64,000 bases of DNA from contig NZ_LJIX01000006.1 in the NCBI RefSeq assembly GCF_001420595.1, forward strand, positions 3,147,058 through 3,211,057, given 5' to 3'. Numbering within the stretch: the first letter of the stretch is position 1; each line of letters starts with the position of its first letter. Below, piece after piece: positions 17,137-26,231 of the stretch. The notes beneath the pieces were generated by a model. That model was not told the origin of the DNA. It ran no database searches and saw only the letters and a program-made list of their open reading frames with translations. The position numbers and the translations under genes were made by a program. Source of the stretch: Cytobacillus solani. GTDB taxonomy: Bacteria; Bacillota; Bacilli; Bacillales; Cytobacillaceae.

Positions 17137-17454
17137 CTATCTACCAAAAAAGCCCGGTCTTGGTACACCGAAGCCTCCTGCTGCTGGGCCACCGAAGCCT
17201 CCTGGGCCAGGCCCGCCAAAGCCACCAGGAACTGGACCTGGTGATGCAACAAACTGCTGATTCGTTACTTGATTCACAGTTGATTGCGTTTGTGGGAAAT
17301 AATGTTGGTGCTGGAAGTTAATGTGGTTTACATTCGTTGTATGTGTTGGATGAATATGTGGAACCACATTGTTTTGGAACGTATGGTTTACACAACATTT
17401 TGTTGGATGAACAATTGCTGGCAATACATTAGTAGGTCTTGGTCCGCAATACAT
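17137..17454 (-). CDS. cotD: Spore coat protein CotD-like
   Basis: The 105-residue protein starts MYCGPRP and has the CotD pattern of paired cysteines (KCCVNH) followed by histidine- and asparagine-rich stretches (PHIHPTHTTNVNHINFQHQH). It ends in a low-complexity tail of GGFGGP-type repeats and FFGR, longer than I expect for B. subtilis CotD. CotD is an inner-coat protein made late in the mother cell. The gene stands alone with its own terminator and AAGGGGATC before the ATG. The tail probably varies by repeat slippage. Confidence 0.9.
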   Translation of the reverse strand: MYCGPRPTNVLPAIVHPTKCCVNHTFQNNVVPHIHPTHTTNVNHINFQHQHYFPQTQSTVNQVTNQQFVASPGPVPGGFGGPGPGGFGGPAAGGFGVPRPGFFGR

Positions 17455-17778
17455 TTAAAGATCCCCTTTCTACATAGTTTACTTACATTAACAGCCTATG
17501 TTAAAAGGGTTAATCTTGTACTAATGAAAAAGTCTAATTTATACCCAATTTAAAAATGAATTTAAAACATGCTATAAAAACTATCTCTAAAATTACTAAA
17601 AAGTATAGCTGTAAAGATAATAACGATAAAAAATATGAACAAGATTGTCTTATACATGCCAGTCAGCCTCACATAAATTATTCCTGCCTAAATACACCAC
17701 ACAATTATACATTTTACAGTTTTCAATATGGACAAACAACTAGGAAATAGTGGGTTTTTAAAATAATTTGATAGTTGC
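17455..17778. other. Intergenic region upstream of cotD
   Basis: These 324 bases contain a 64-codon plus-strand frame at 17556 without a ribosome site and with unconvincing composition, which I reject. On the minus strand the region must hold the cotD promoter, but no motif is clear enough to annotate. Confidence 0.5.
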
Positions 17779-19044
17779 TCAAAATGAACGATATAATCTC
17801 TTGTTAAGCCTCTCTAATCTTTTCATGATTTCTTGATGACTAATTGTTAGTTTCCTATTGTTAACACTTTGCAATTTTTGAGAAATTGCTTCTGCATTTC
17901 TAGTAAAATGAATCGCCTTTTGCAGATTTTTTTCTCGATGCTCATATATCTTTGCTATTTCAATACATGCCTCTAGCCTTATCACGTCTTCATTTCCTTG
18001 ATCCACAACGTCTTCCCATATGTGTAGTGCATCCATCCATTTTTTTTCTTTCTTGTATTCAAATGCAAGTGCATGCTTGGCTGCAGCCGTTTCACTGTTA
18101 GTGGTGTTTGCCAAACGAGAAAATGATTCTTTCGCTCCTTCTGCTTCTCCTACGTGAGAAAACCATCTTCCTATTTCATACATTTCCTTAGCTGTTTGTT
18201 TTTGATCAAGGCCAAGAATTTGAAATGACAGATGTGTATATAGGCTGATGAGCGATAAAATATCTATTTCATTGTGCTTTAATATCCCTAGCATTCCTTG
18301 TGGATCTTTCCTTTCCACAAAGTCAAAATAGATCATCGGTGCTAAAAAGCCTGGAAGATCATCCTTTCGTTCAATTCCTAGCACTTCCTTCTCTACAATA
18401 GACAACTTCATTCGTTCTAATTTATGCTTCCACATTCTTCTTGATGCATGGTATAAATCAAAGTGTCCAAACGATGGGAGTTTAGGCACATGTTCTCGTA
18501 TTAATGTATGCTGGGTTTTTACCTGTGGCCAATCAAAGGACTTCCCATTATACGTAGCCATCGTTGTATAGTCCGCACTTTCAAGAAAACTTTGATATAA
18601 AGGGACCTCTGCTCCAGGAGAGGGAAGGATATGTTGTTTTAAATGAATTTCATCTCCTGACAATCTAGCATGGCCAAGAATAAAGATTGAATTTCCCACA
18701 CCTCCGCCTAAACCTGTTGTTTCTGTATCAAAGAAAACGAAGCTTTCAGGTTTAATGCCTGCAGCTGAAAGCGGATGTTTCATCCCGCTTTCATTCCAAG
18801 CATTCACTGCAATTGAGAATTGGGAAAATGTATAGATTCCATGTTGTTGGTCAATTGGAAACCTTCGTTCTCTAATTAGGCAATAGCTTCCATCAAAAAA
18901 ATAAGGAGTCACGCCTTCGTTTTCCCATACTTCTATAAAGGGAATTTCACTTTCGATGGATTGACATGTTGTGAGGACACTTTTTGTGCTCACTTCGTGT
19001 GACAGATGTGATTTTAGCCTGTTCAGCTTCTTTTTAATTGACAT
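17779..19044 (-). CDS. mrfB: RNase H-like 3'-5' exonuclease MrfB (YprB)
   Basis: The 421-residue protein has a DEDD exonuclease fold: FFDTETTGLGGG near residue 105, a YNGKSFDWP segment, and HNEIDILSL near residue 255 supply the expected acidic residues. The C-terminal third is helical and repeat-like. In B. subtilis YprB is MrfB, which works with MrfA in excision of mitomycin C lesions. ATG 19044 has GGTGAG just upstream and overlaps the end of mrfA by eleven bases, which implies translational coupling. The pair therefore looks intact here. Confidence 0.92.
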   Translation of the reverse strand: MSIKKKLNRLKSHLSHEVSTKSVLTTCQSIESEIPFIEVWENEGVTPYFFDGSYCLIRERRFPIDQQHGIYTFSQFSIAVNAWNESGMKHPLSAAGIKPESFVFFDTETTGLGGGVGNSIFILGHARLSGDEIHLKQHILPSPGAEVPLYQSFLESADYTTMATYNGKSFDWPQVKTQHTLIREHVPKLPSFGHFDLYHASRRMWKHKLERMKLSIVEKEVLGIERKDDLPGFLAPMIYFDFVERKDPQGMLGILKHNEIDILSLISLYTHLSFQILGLDQKQTAKEMYEIGRWFSHVGEAEGAKESFSRLANTTNSETAAAKHALAFEYKKEKKWMDALHIWEDVVDQGNEDVIRLEACIEIAKIYEHREKNLQKAIHFTRNAEAISQKLQSVNNRKLTISHQEIMKRLERLNKRLYRSF

Positions 19045-21319
19045 GTATCTCACCATTCATAAACGTTTCAAATACTTTCAGAACATCAGCCTTTGCTGTT
19101 TGTGAAGAGGAATCAATGCCAATGCATGAAGGACATCCATGGGCACATTGACATTTCTTCACTAGATCACTAGCCTCTTTCAAAACAAGCTGGAATCCAT
19201 CAAATATTTTTTCACTCAATCCGACTCCTCCTGGGTAGCGATCATAGAAGAAAATAGTTGGTTTTTCATTATGAGCTGCTTTCACTTGAGGAACAACATG
19301 AATATCTTGTGGATCACACATGACAAATAAAGGAGCAATTGATTTAAGCGCATGTGATGTACCTATTAGCCCTTGCTCTAATCTTTCTTGATTAAATTGC
19401 CCGATATCTTTATGTAAAGAAATCCAAGCAGCACTTGTGTGCAGTTCCTCTTCTGGGAGCGAGATCGGTCCAGAACCTATATTTTCATGTGTTTCAAATT
19501 TAATTTTCTTAAAAATTGTTGCCATTGCTGTGATACTTATATCCCCATAACCGATTTCGCCTGATGAGATGAATTGCTGCTTATCCTGTTCTAGAACTTT
19601 TAGCTGCACGGCAAGATTAGCATCTGTGAAATAATCAACATCCACTTCTCTTACAAATGCCTTCTTTTCCTCCCAATCAAGCAGTTCTACTTGAAACTGT
19701 CTGCCTTGATGCAAATAAACGGCTTCCTCATGTAATAAAGTCATTGCGGAAAAACGATCCATTTCACCAATAACCTTAACATTCGCTACATCAGTTTGAT
19801 CAATAATGACAACATTTTCTTGGGAGGCAGAACGAAGGCTTATATTGTGAGCTGGAAATGAGTCATTCATCCAGTAATATTTATCGCCATTTTGATAAAG
19901 AACCCGCTCCTCTGCCAAGTACTCAAGCACTTCTTCTGTTTCAAAGGAACCGAACTGCTCACCTGCCTTGAATGGAAGCTCGTAAGCTGCACACTTCATA
20001 TGGTCAATTAATATGATCAAATTATCTGGATTAATTCTTGCCGTTTCCGGACTGCGCTTGAAAAAATAATCAGGGTTTTGAATAATAAATTGATCAAGAG
20101 GACTGCTTGATGCGACCATAATCACAAGGGATTCACTATGCCTTCTTCCTGCCCGTCCAGCCTGCTGCCATGCGCTTGCAATCGTTCCAGGATATCCTGT
20201 CATAATACAAACCTGCAGCTGCCCAATATCAACACCTAATTCAAGTGCATTGGTACTTACTACTCCAAATATCTCGCCTGAACGGAGGCCTTTTTCGATC
20301 TCACGCCTTTCCGTTGGCAAATAGCCTCCACGATACCCGCGTATAGCTTTTGGCCCCAATTTATGCTTGATAAGCTCTTGCAGATAAGTGACTAATATCT
20401 CCACCCGCACACGGCTTCTTGCAAAAACAATCGTCTGAACCTTATTTTTCAATAGTTCACTTGCAAGTTTTCTTACTTCTAGTGTAGCACTTCTTCTAAT
20501 ATTTAACGGATGATTAACAATCGGAGGATTGTAAAAGACAAAATGTTTCCTCCCACTTGGTGCTCCATTATTATCAATAAGAGAAATACGTTTTTCTGTG
20601 AGACTTTCTGCTAACTCAAGCGGATTGGCAATCGTCGCAGATGTACAAATAAAGGTAGGATTACTTCCATAAAACCTGCAAATTCTTTGTAAACGTCTGA
20701 TCACATTTGCTACATGGCTTCCAAAAACACCTCTGTATATATGGAGTTCATCAATCACAACATATTTCAGATTTTCGAATAGCGAGACCCATTTCGTATG
20801 ATGAGGTAAAATAGCCGAATGGAGCATATCCGGATTTGTAATTACAACATGTCCCGCTTTTCGTACCTTTTGACGAATATTCGAAGGGGTATCTCCATCA
20901 TATGTATAGCTGTTAATTGGCAGGCCTGCCTCTTCGATAATTTCATTAATTTCACTCTTTTGATCCTGTGCTAAGGCTTTTGTCGGAAACATGTATAATG
21001 CCCTAGAATTTGCATCATTTATGATCGTCTGCAAAACTGGCAGGTTATAGCATAATGTTTTCCCTGAAGCAGTCGGAGTAACAGCCACAATACTTTTTCC
21101 TTGAATGGCTTCTTCATAAGCAGATTTCTGATGGGTGTAAAGTCTTGTAATTCCCCGTTTCTGTAATGCTTCCTTAAGAGCTGGGTGTATGTCTAAAGGC
21201 AGCTCATCCGTACTAGCTTCCTTTTCTTCAATTGTTTGCCAATGAACAATGTTTTCTTTAAATGATTCAGCTACTTTTAAATGATTCATTATTTCATTAA
21301 GGTCTTTTCGCACTTTCAT
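19034..21319 (-). CDS. mrfA: DEAD/DEAH-box helicase MrfA (YprA)
   Basis: About 761 residues hold a superfamily 2 helicase with Walker A TPTASGKT near residue 80, DELH near residue 190, SATIAN and QQAGRAGRR (motif VI) in the second RecA fold. The C-terminal DUF1998-type domain has four clustered cysteines (KKCQCAHGCPSCIG) near residue 725 that probably bind zinc. This is the YprA/MrfA family that repairs mitomycin C damage together with MrfB. ATG 21319 is chosen with GAGGTG six bases upstream; GTG 21328 is in frame but lies inside that site. Confidence 0.93.
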   Translation of the reverse strand: MKVRKDLNEIMNHLKVAESFKENIVHWQTIEEKEASTDELPLDIHPALKEALQKRGITRLYTHQKSAYEEAIQGKSIVAVTPTASGKTLCYNLPVLQTIINDANSRALYMFPTKALAQDQKSEINEIIEEAGLPINSYTYDGDTPSNIRQKVRKAGHVVITNPDMLHSAILPHHTKWVSLFENLKYVVIDELHIYRGVFGSHVANVIRRLQRICRFYGSNPTFICTSATIANPLELAESLTEKRISLIDNNGAPSGRKHFVFYNPPIVNHPLNIRRSATLEVRKLASELLKNKVQTIVFARSRVRVEILVTYLQELIKHKLGPKAIRGYRGGYLPTERREIEKGLRSGEIFGVVSTNALELGVDIGQLQVCIMTGYPGTIASAWQQAGRAGRRHSESLVIMVASSSPLDQFIIQNPDYFFKRSPETARINPDNLIILIDHMKCAAYELPFKAGEQFGSFETEEVLEYLAEERVLYQNGDKYYWMNDSFPAHNISLRSASQENVVIIDQTDVANVKVIGEMDRFSAMTLLHEEAVYLHQGRQFQVELLDWEEKKAFVREVDVDYFTDANLAVQLKVLEQDKQQFISSGEIGYGDISITAMATIFKKIKFETHENIGSGPISLPEEELHTSAAWISLHKDIGQFNQERLEQGLIGTSHALKSIAPLFVMCDPQDIHVVPQVKAAHNEKPTIFFYDRYPGGVGLSEKIFDGFQLVLKEASDLVKKCQCAHGCPSCIGIDSSSQTAKADVLKVFETFMNGEIHVN

Positions 21320-21528
21320 TTCATTCACCTCATACCTATCATTCTAGCGAATAAGCGTTCGTTAAAAAAGAGATTCCTTGTATTTTTTTCTTATTTCCAT
21401 TGCCAAATTTACCCTTTCATTAAATCCTTTCATATAACGTTCAAATTTTTGTCATGAATACGCTTTTTTCAAATGTTTTTTTTGTTACAATATTGGTAAT
21501 AATGGCTTTTACCAGTAGAGGTGAAAAT

Positions 21529-22221
21529 ATGGAAACAATCGAAATTAAAAAAATGCTTTCTCAATTTACCCTTTTCCGCGGGCTTAGTGATAAAGAGATG
21601 GACAAAATAGTCGGTATTTCAATCTCAAGAGAATGGAAGAAAGGAAGCCACATCTTTATGCAGGACGATCCGCTTGAAAATGTTTACTTCATTCAAAGCG
21701 GCCGGATCAAAATTTATAAAAGTGATATAAACGGAAAAGAGCAGATTGTCACAATTGCCAAAAGCGGGGATATGTTCCCTCATGTCGGCTTCTTCCGTAA
21801 AGGGGGATATCCAGCTTTCTCAGAAGTACTCGAAAATGCCAAACTAGTTGTTGTTCCGATTGATCAGTTTGAGAGTGTCTTAATTGAAAACCCTGAATTA
21901 TGCATTAAAGTATTTAATGTTCTGGGTGAAAAAATTGTGGATTTACAAGAACGATTGGAAGCACAAGTATTAAATAACACGTATGAACAAATAATTAAAC
22001 TACTCGTACGTTTAGCAAAGCTTCATGGAGAGGTGCTTGAAAATGGTTTATTCCTTTTGAAAGCTGAATTTACAAACAAAGATCTTGCCAATATGATTGG
22101 TACGACAAGAGAAACTGTCAGCAGGACGTTAACTAAGTTGAAAAAAGATAAATTAATTGAAACAGATGCCTCTGGCAATATCATTATCGATTCCGAAAAG
22201 TTATTAGAAGAGATTATTTAA
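21529..22221 (+). CDS. Crp/Fnr-family transcription regulator (paralogue)
   Basis: The 230-residue protein has a cyclic-nucleotide-binding-like barrel and a winged helix with the same RETVSR recognition helix as the regulator at 5.0 kb. The two share long near-identical stretches such as LGEKIVDLQ and NTYEQII. It has a single cysteine, so no Fe-S cluster is expected. An upstream in-frame ATG (21454) is rejected: TACAAT at 21486-21491 looks like the promoter -10, and ATG 21529 has AGAGGTG just before it. The gene stands alone with its own terminator. Identical recognition helices suggest that both proteins read the same sites. Confidence 0.92.
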   Translation: METIEIKKMLSQFTLFRGLSDKEMDKIVGISISREWKKGSHIFMQDDPLENVYFIQSGRIKIYKSDINGKEQIVTIAKSGDMFPHVGFFRKGGYPAFSEVLENAKLVVVPIDQFESVLIENPELCIKVFNVLGEKIVDLQERLEAQVLNNTYEQIIKLLVRLAKLHGEVLENGLFLLKAEFTNKDLANMIGTTRETVSRTLTKLKKDKLIETDASGNIIIDSEKLLEEII

Positions 22222-22222
22222 C

Positions 22223-22256
22223 AAGAACCGTGATTCCTACGGTTCTTTCTTTTTTT
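22223..22256 (+). terminator. Rho-independent terminator after the second Crp/Fnr gene
   Basis: AAGAACCGT pairs with ACGGTTCTT around GATTCCT and is followed by a T-rich run (CTTTTTTT). Confidence 0.9.
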
Positions 22257-22352
22257 CGCCAACTGGAACAATTACCCACCTTTTTTCATAAGATATCATG
22301 GCGTAAATACTACAAAGACGGCCTACGCTTTTCTATGAAAGGAGCTATAATT

Positions 22353-22823
22353 ATGAATGAGCGGAATAAAAAAGAAAAAAATGAGCCTTTTGGAGATTTA
22401 ATGAAATCAATGAATCAATTTTTCCATGAAAAGCCTGTAAGAGGTTTGTTACAAACGATGGATGAATTCTTCAAAAATCCGTTCACTTCTTCTGCATCAT
22501 CATTTCAGGTAAGTGTAAGCGAAACGGATGATGAGCACGTCATCTCCGCTGAACTTCCAGGTGTGAATAAAGAACAAATCCAACTTGATGTGATTGATAA
22601 TTATGTCACAATCACTGTCCTTTCCTTAGAATCCATCAAAGAAGAAAACGATCATAAGGAAATCATCAAAAAACAGACTTCAATGAAAAAATCAATTAGA
22701 AGTATTCCTCTTCCACAGCCAATCGATGAAAATAAAGTAAAAGCTTCCTATCAAAATGGTTTATTAAAAATACGTATACCTAAGCAAAAAGGAAAAAAAA
22801 TAATGATTGATAAAATCGAATAA
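22353..22823 (+). CDS. Small heat-shock protein, Hsp20/alpha-crystallin family
   Basis: The 156-residue protein has a short charged N-terminal arm, an alpha-crystallin domain from about residue 55 (VSVSETDDEHVISAELPGV) and a C-terminal KASYQNGLLKIRIPK motif followed by a basic tail. The conserved AELPGVNKE and GLLKI elements mark Hsp20, an ATP-independent holdase chaperone. The start is ATG 22353 with AAAGGAG eight bases upstream; the frame is open further back but without a site. No CIRCE operator is seen before it. A terminator separates it from the regulator gene, so it probably has its own promoter. Confidence 0.92.
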   Translation: MNERNKKEKNEPFGDLMKSMNQFFHEKPVRGLLQTMDEFFKNPFTSSASSFQVSVSETDDEHVISAELPGVNKEQIQLDVIDNYVTITVLSLESIKEENDHKEIIKKQTSMKKSIRSIPLPQPIDENKVKASYQNGLLKIRIPKQKGKKIMIDKIE

Positions 22824-22857
22824 AAAACAAGCAGCGTTTTAGACTGCTTGTTTTTTT
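22824..22857 (+). terminator. Rho-independent terminator after hsp20
   Basis: AAACAAGCAG pairs with CTGCTTGTTT around CGTTTTAGA and runs into TTTT. It also separates the convergent permease-peptidase gene. Confidence 0.92.
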
Positions 22858-22859
22858 GT

Positions 22860-25253
22860 CTATTTATTTAACCAACCATTAAAATAACCAGATGGAACTA
22901 AGAAATAATCCTTTGTAAAACGAACAAATTCTTCCGTATTCACTTCCTTATACATAAAGTGATGATAGTAATCTGAAAGGAACTGCATGCTCACTTCCTT
23001 TACATCATCCCCTTTTAATCGATACTTTACCTTCATCATTTTTAACAATTCGACTGTAGGCTGCCCATACATGTAGCCGGTATGCTTCAATTCATGGACT
23101 GGAACGTTAGAATATTGTCTGCCCAGACCAGCTTCTTTAATCAAATCCATCCGGTGTTTAGGAATAGCAAACGCCTGTTCCTCCCTCTGATTTTCCGCAG
23201 CATAAAAATACATAGATGTCGCAAATTCTGTTATCCCTTCGTCAATCCAGCCCTCATTATATTGATCATTCGCCACGACCCCATAGAAATATTGATGGGC
23301 AATTTCATGGACTATCGAGGTACGGTAAAAATTCATATCTTGAATATACGGATTGATCGTTACAACTCCAGGGTATTCCATAAAAGGTCCGTTATCAAGG
23401 ATGATATCCAATTGTTTATGAGGGTAAGCACCAATTTTTTCTTGATAGAATGAAAGTGCACCTTTAGCAAGTGCTAATGAATCATCGATTTTCTTGTCAT
23501 GATCGCTTTTTGTAAACAAGCGGATCTTCACTCCATCATTTGCAGTCGTTTCATGGATATCCATATCCTTTGTAACAGCAATGAAAAAGTCCCTTACCTT
23601 TTTCATTTTTACAGTTCCCTTATTTACTCCAGGTTTAGGGTCCTTTTCCGCGGAGGAAATTAATGTATAGCCTTCTGGAAGCTTATATTCTACCCTATAA
23701 TTGGCAAAGTCAACATGATAGGTCTCTACACCATCAGAATAATCCTCTTTGTTCCACTTGCCATTCTGATAAGTTGCAAGCATTGGATACCATTGAGCTA
23801 AGTAATAATTATCTTTTTCTTTGGAAAAGCGAACTCCCTGTTCTGGAGGGGTAAACTCATATTCAACCTTTACCGTATGTTTCCTTTTTTCTTTCATATT
23901 GTTAGGGAGGACTATCTTTAGTGTATCCTTTTCCAAGCTGTAATCAGCCTTTTCCCCATTTACTTCAATCTCCTTCATTTTCACTTTGGCACTGCCTTTA
24001 ACTGATTCAAAAGCATGCCCCTCTTTAAATACATTAGGAATAAAATAAAATACGAGCTCATCCCAATCATCATCCGATTTGTTCTTCACTTGAATGGTTA
24101 CTGCCGTATCAAATTCCCCATTTTCATCCATTTCAAGCTGCATTTCGTACGCAGCTTTACTAAAATTCTTCACACCCACATCAGAATCTTTCGTTAAATA
24201 AACATATGTGCCTGCCCCAATAAAGACGATAATCAATGAAAGGAATGCTAATTTTTCCCCGCTCGGTGACCTAAATTTACTTTTTTCGCCAAACTGTTTT
24301 CTAACAGGCTTCATACGTGGTACTTGTCCAATTTTTATCCAAGGTGTCCTAGCATAATTCGATTGAAATCGATTCTTCAAACCATTTGCAAGCAGACTAA
24401 ATGAAATAGTCGTAAATAATAACACGATTAATGGAACAATGAGAATATGAGTATTCCCATATATATTTAATCTTGCCTGACCAACTAAGCCTGATAACTC
24501 CTTCGTTACTGAAAGGTAAATAAGTGGGTCAAAACGCACGAGCGTTCCTCCAACAAATATATTTACCAAAGCAAGCTGACCCATAATAGTAATGACATAG
24601 ACAATTTCAAGAATAAACATAACTAAAATGGTTTCTTTCAATTGCGGAAAAATATGCTTCCAAATGAGTCTGTTCCTACTTGCTCCTAACGCTCTTGCTG
24701 CCTCTATATAAACGGATTTATTTAGTTCAGCTGTTTTCAGCCTAACAGAAGAAACAATACTCGGTATACTTATTATGGATGCAATAAGAATAAAATAGCC
24801 TAGCAGTGTATTCGTTTCTAGCTGACTATTAAAATTGATCGGTCTCATAAAAAAGTAAAGAATCAAAAATAAAGGCACGTAGCTCCATGCATTTTCAAAG
24901 GCAATCATCCAGCTAGGTGTCCTTTTCCATTGCCCTATATATAAACCAAGTACCGTACCGACCAGCATTTTTATCAATGTGATTGCTAATGCAATAAACA
25001 CCGTATAACGAATGCCATGAAAAATCATTGACAGTAAGTCGTACCCCCATTTATCGGTTCCTAATGGATAGTCCTTTGATTCAAACGGCTCCATTGGGGG
25101 TGATATAACTTTTCCATCCGTATACTGTGTTTCTAGTGTTTCTGTCAACGAATGCGACGCCATCATCGGTCCAAATACACATAGAAAAAGTAAGAGCGAA
25201 ACACAGAATATTCCTATGTATAGTGAGAAGTTAATTTTTAATAGTTTATTCAT
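22860..25253 (-). CDS. ABC-transporter permease fused to an M1-family metallopeptidase
   Basis: The single 797-residue frame has two parts. Residues 1 to about 310 resemble a DppC/OppC permease, with a PLGTDKWGYDLLS element and the ATPase-contact loop EAARALGASRNRLIWKHIFP. A lone membrane helix follows (about 335-352). Residues 370-797 look like an M1 (gluzincin) peptidase: an NGPFMEYPG stretch, then HEIAH near residue 650 and, 18 residues later, the third zinc ligand in GWIDEGITEF. The peptidase part should be extracytoplasmic. It overlaps the upstream permease gene by eight bases. No ATPase or binding-protein gene is next to it. The fusion is seen; what it transports or cuts is not known. 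Confidence 0.88.
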   Translation of the reverse strand: MNKLLKINFSLYIGIFCVSLLLFLCVFGPMMASHSLTETLETQYTDGKVISPPMEPFESKDYPLGTDKWGYDLLSMIFHGIRYTVFIALAITLIKMLVGTVLGLYIGQWKRTPSWMIAFENAWSYVPLFLILYFFMRPINFNSQLETNTLLGYFILIASIISIPSIVSSVRLKTAELNKSVYIEAARALGASRNRLIWKHIFPQLKETILVMFILEIVYVITIMGQLALVNIFVGGTLVRFDPLIYLSVTKELSGLVGQARLNIYGNTHILIVPLIVLLFTTISFSLLANGLKNRFQSNYARTPWIKIGQVPRMKPVRKQFGEKSKFRSPSGEKLAFLSLIIVFIGAGTYVYLTKDSDVGVKNFSKAAYEMQLEMDENGEFDTAVTIQVKNKSDDDWDELVFYFIPNVFKEGHAFESVKGSAKVKMKEIEVNGEKADYSLEKDTLKIVLPNNMKEKRKHTVKVEYEFTPPEQGVRFSKEKDNYYLAQWYPMLATYQNGKWNKEDYSDGVETYHVDFANYRVEYKLPEGYTLISSAEKDPKPGVNKGTVKMKKVRDFFIAVTKDMDIHETTANDGVKIRLFTKSDHDKKIDDSLALAKGALSFYQEKIGAYPHKQLDIILDNGPFMEYPGVVTINPYIQDMNFYRTSIVHEIAHQYFYGVVANDQYNEGWIDEGITEFATSMYFYAAENQREEQAFAIPKHRMDLIKEAGLGRQYSNVPVHELKHTGYMYGQPTVELLKMMKVKYRLKGDDVKEVSMQFLSDYYHHFMYKEVNTEEFVRFTKDYFLVPSGYFNGWLNK

Positions 25254-26115
25254 AAATAAATCCTCGTTTGAATAGATAGAATACTAATCTTACTGATACA
25301 TAGACAATCGCTGATATTAACAGCATGGCAAACAGCCCAATCGCAATCGGCTGAATCTCATTGCTTTGAAAAATAAACTTTGTAATGCCTGAAACATTTA
25401 ATATGTATTCAATGATAAAAAGGTTTCCAATCGCTAGAGAAATGACCTTTACTAATTCAGCTGTAATGAAAGGTTCAATATTTTTATATACATGCTGGAA
25501 ATTTATATAATTTAAACTCATCCCTTTTGCGACAGCTGTTTTAATATAATCTTCGCTGCTCGTTTGAAAATACTTAACAGCAATTAATTTAAATAAATAG
25601 AGCGTTGGTGCGATTGCAACGAGTAGTGTTGGAAACCAAGTATTTAATGCACCCGCATCTGGTCTTAGCGAGATTACTCTTATTCCTGTCCATCTATAAA
25701 TTTTCACAGCAAGAATCATTGACATAATTATGATAATAAAATCGGGTATGGCAGCCAAGATATTAATAAAAAAGTTGAATATTTTAGTTAACCGGAAACG
25801 ACTAAGGAAAATGCCAAATAGCAAACTGATGATTATGCTTGCATTTACTCCGATAAGCATAACTTTTAAACTCGTTAAAAAGTTGTCTCCTATGTCTTGT
25901 TCGATTTCCCTAACCTGTGTGCCCAATTGGTATGAGCCGAGACTTCCTTTACTTACTTCACTTATAAATGATCCATATATTTTAGGTAGTTGTTCAAAGT
26001 TCCATTCCAGCTTGTTCTCAGCCGAATTCACTTCTATGATCATCGGCAGTGCAGCTAATGAAAGTATTAAGAGGAAGATAATAATAAATTGCTGTATGAT
26101 TCTTAACACATCCAC
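25246..26115 (-). CDS. OppB/DppB-like ABC-transporter permease
   Basis: The 289-residue protein begins with one membrane helix, has a large outside loop (about residues 30-75) and five more helices, as in DppB/OppB permeases. The coupling loop is AVAKGMSLNYINFQHVYKN, which lacks the usual EAA start, so ATPase contact may be altered. It overlaps the permease/M1 fusion gene by eight bases; the two should form a heterodimeric channel. The ATG follows AGGAGGAGTGGATG-like sequence. Length is slightly short of typical family members (about 305). No partner ATPase is encoded nearby. Confidence 0.87.
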   Translation of the reverse strand: MDVLRIIQQFIIIFLLILSLAALPMIIEVNSAENKLEWNFEQLPKIYGSFISEVSKGSLGSYQLGTQVREIEQDIGDNFLTSLKVMLIGVNASIIISLLFGIFLSRFRLTKIFNFFINILAAIPDFIIIIMSMILAVKIYRWTGIRVISLRPDAGALNTWFPTLLVAIAPTLYLFKLIAVKYFQTSSEDYIKTAVAKGMSLNYINFQHVYKNIEPFITAELVKVISLAIGNLFIIEYILNVSGITKFIFQSNEIQPIAIGLFAMLLISAIVYVSVRLVFYLFKRGFIYE

Positions 26116-26201
26116 TCCTCCTTTCTTATCAAAATCTATTTTTTCACTTTACGTTAGCAATTGTCAATAAAATTATGTGAATTCATATAATTCTACAAAT
26201 G

Positions 26202-26227
26202 AAAAAAATGGCCATACAGCCATTTTT
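26202..26227 (-). terminator. Rho-independent terminator of yppG
   Basis: On the minus strand AAAAATGGC pairs with GCCATTTTT around TGTATG and ends in seven T residues. It lies five bases behind the yppG stop codon. Confidence 0.92.
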
Positions 26228-26231
26228 CTTC

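Noticed and set aside
17556-17750. 64-codon plus-strand ORF upstream of cotD
   Set aside because: No ribosome site before its ATG, and the composition (Asn, Lys, His, Tyr scatter) looks like untranslated A/T-rich DNA.
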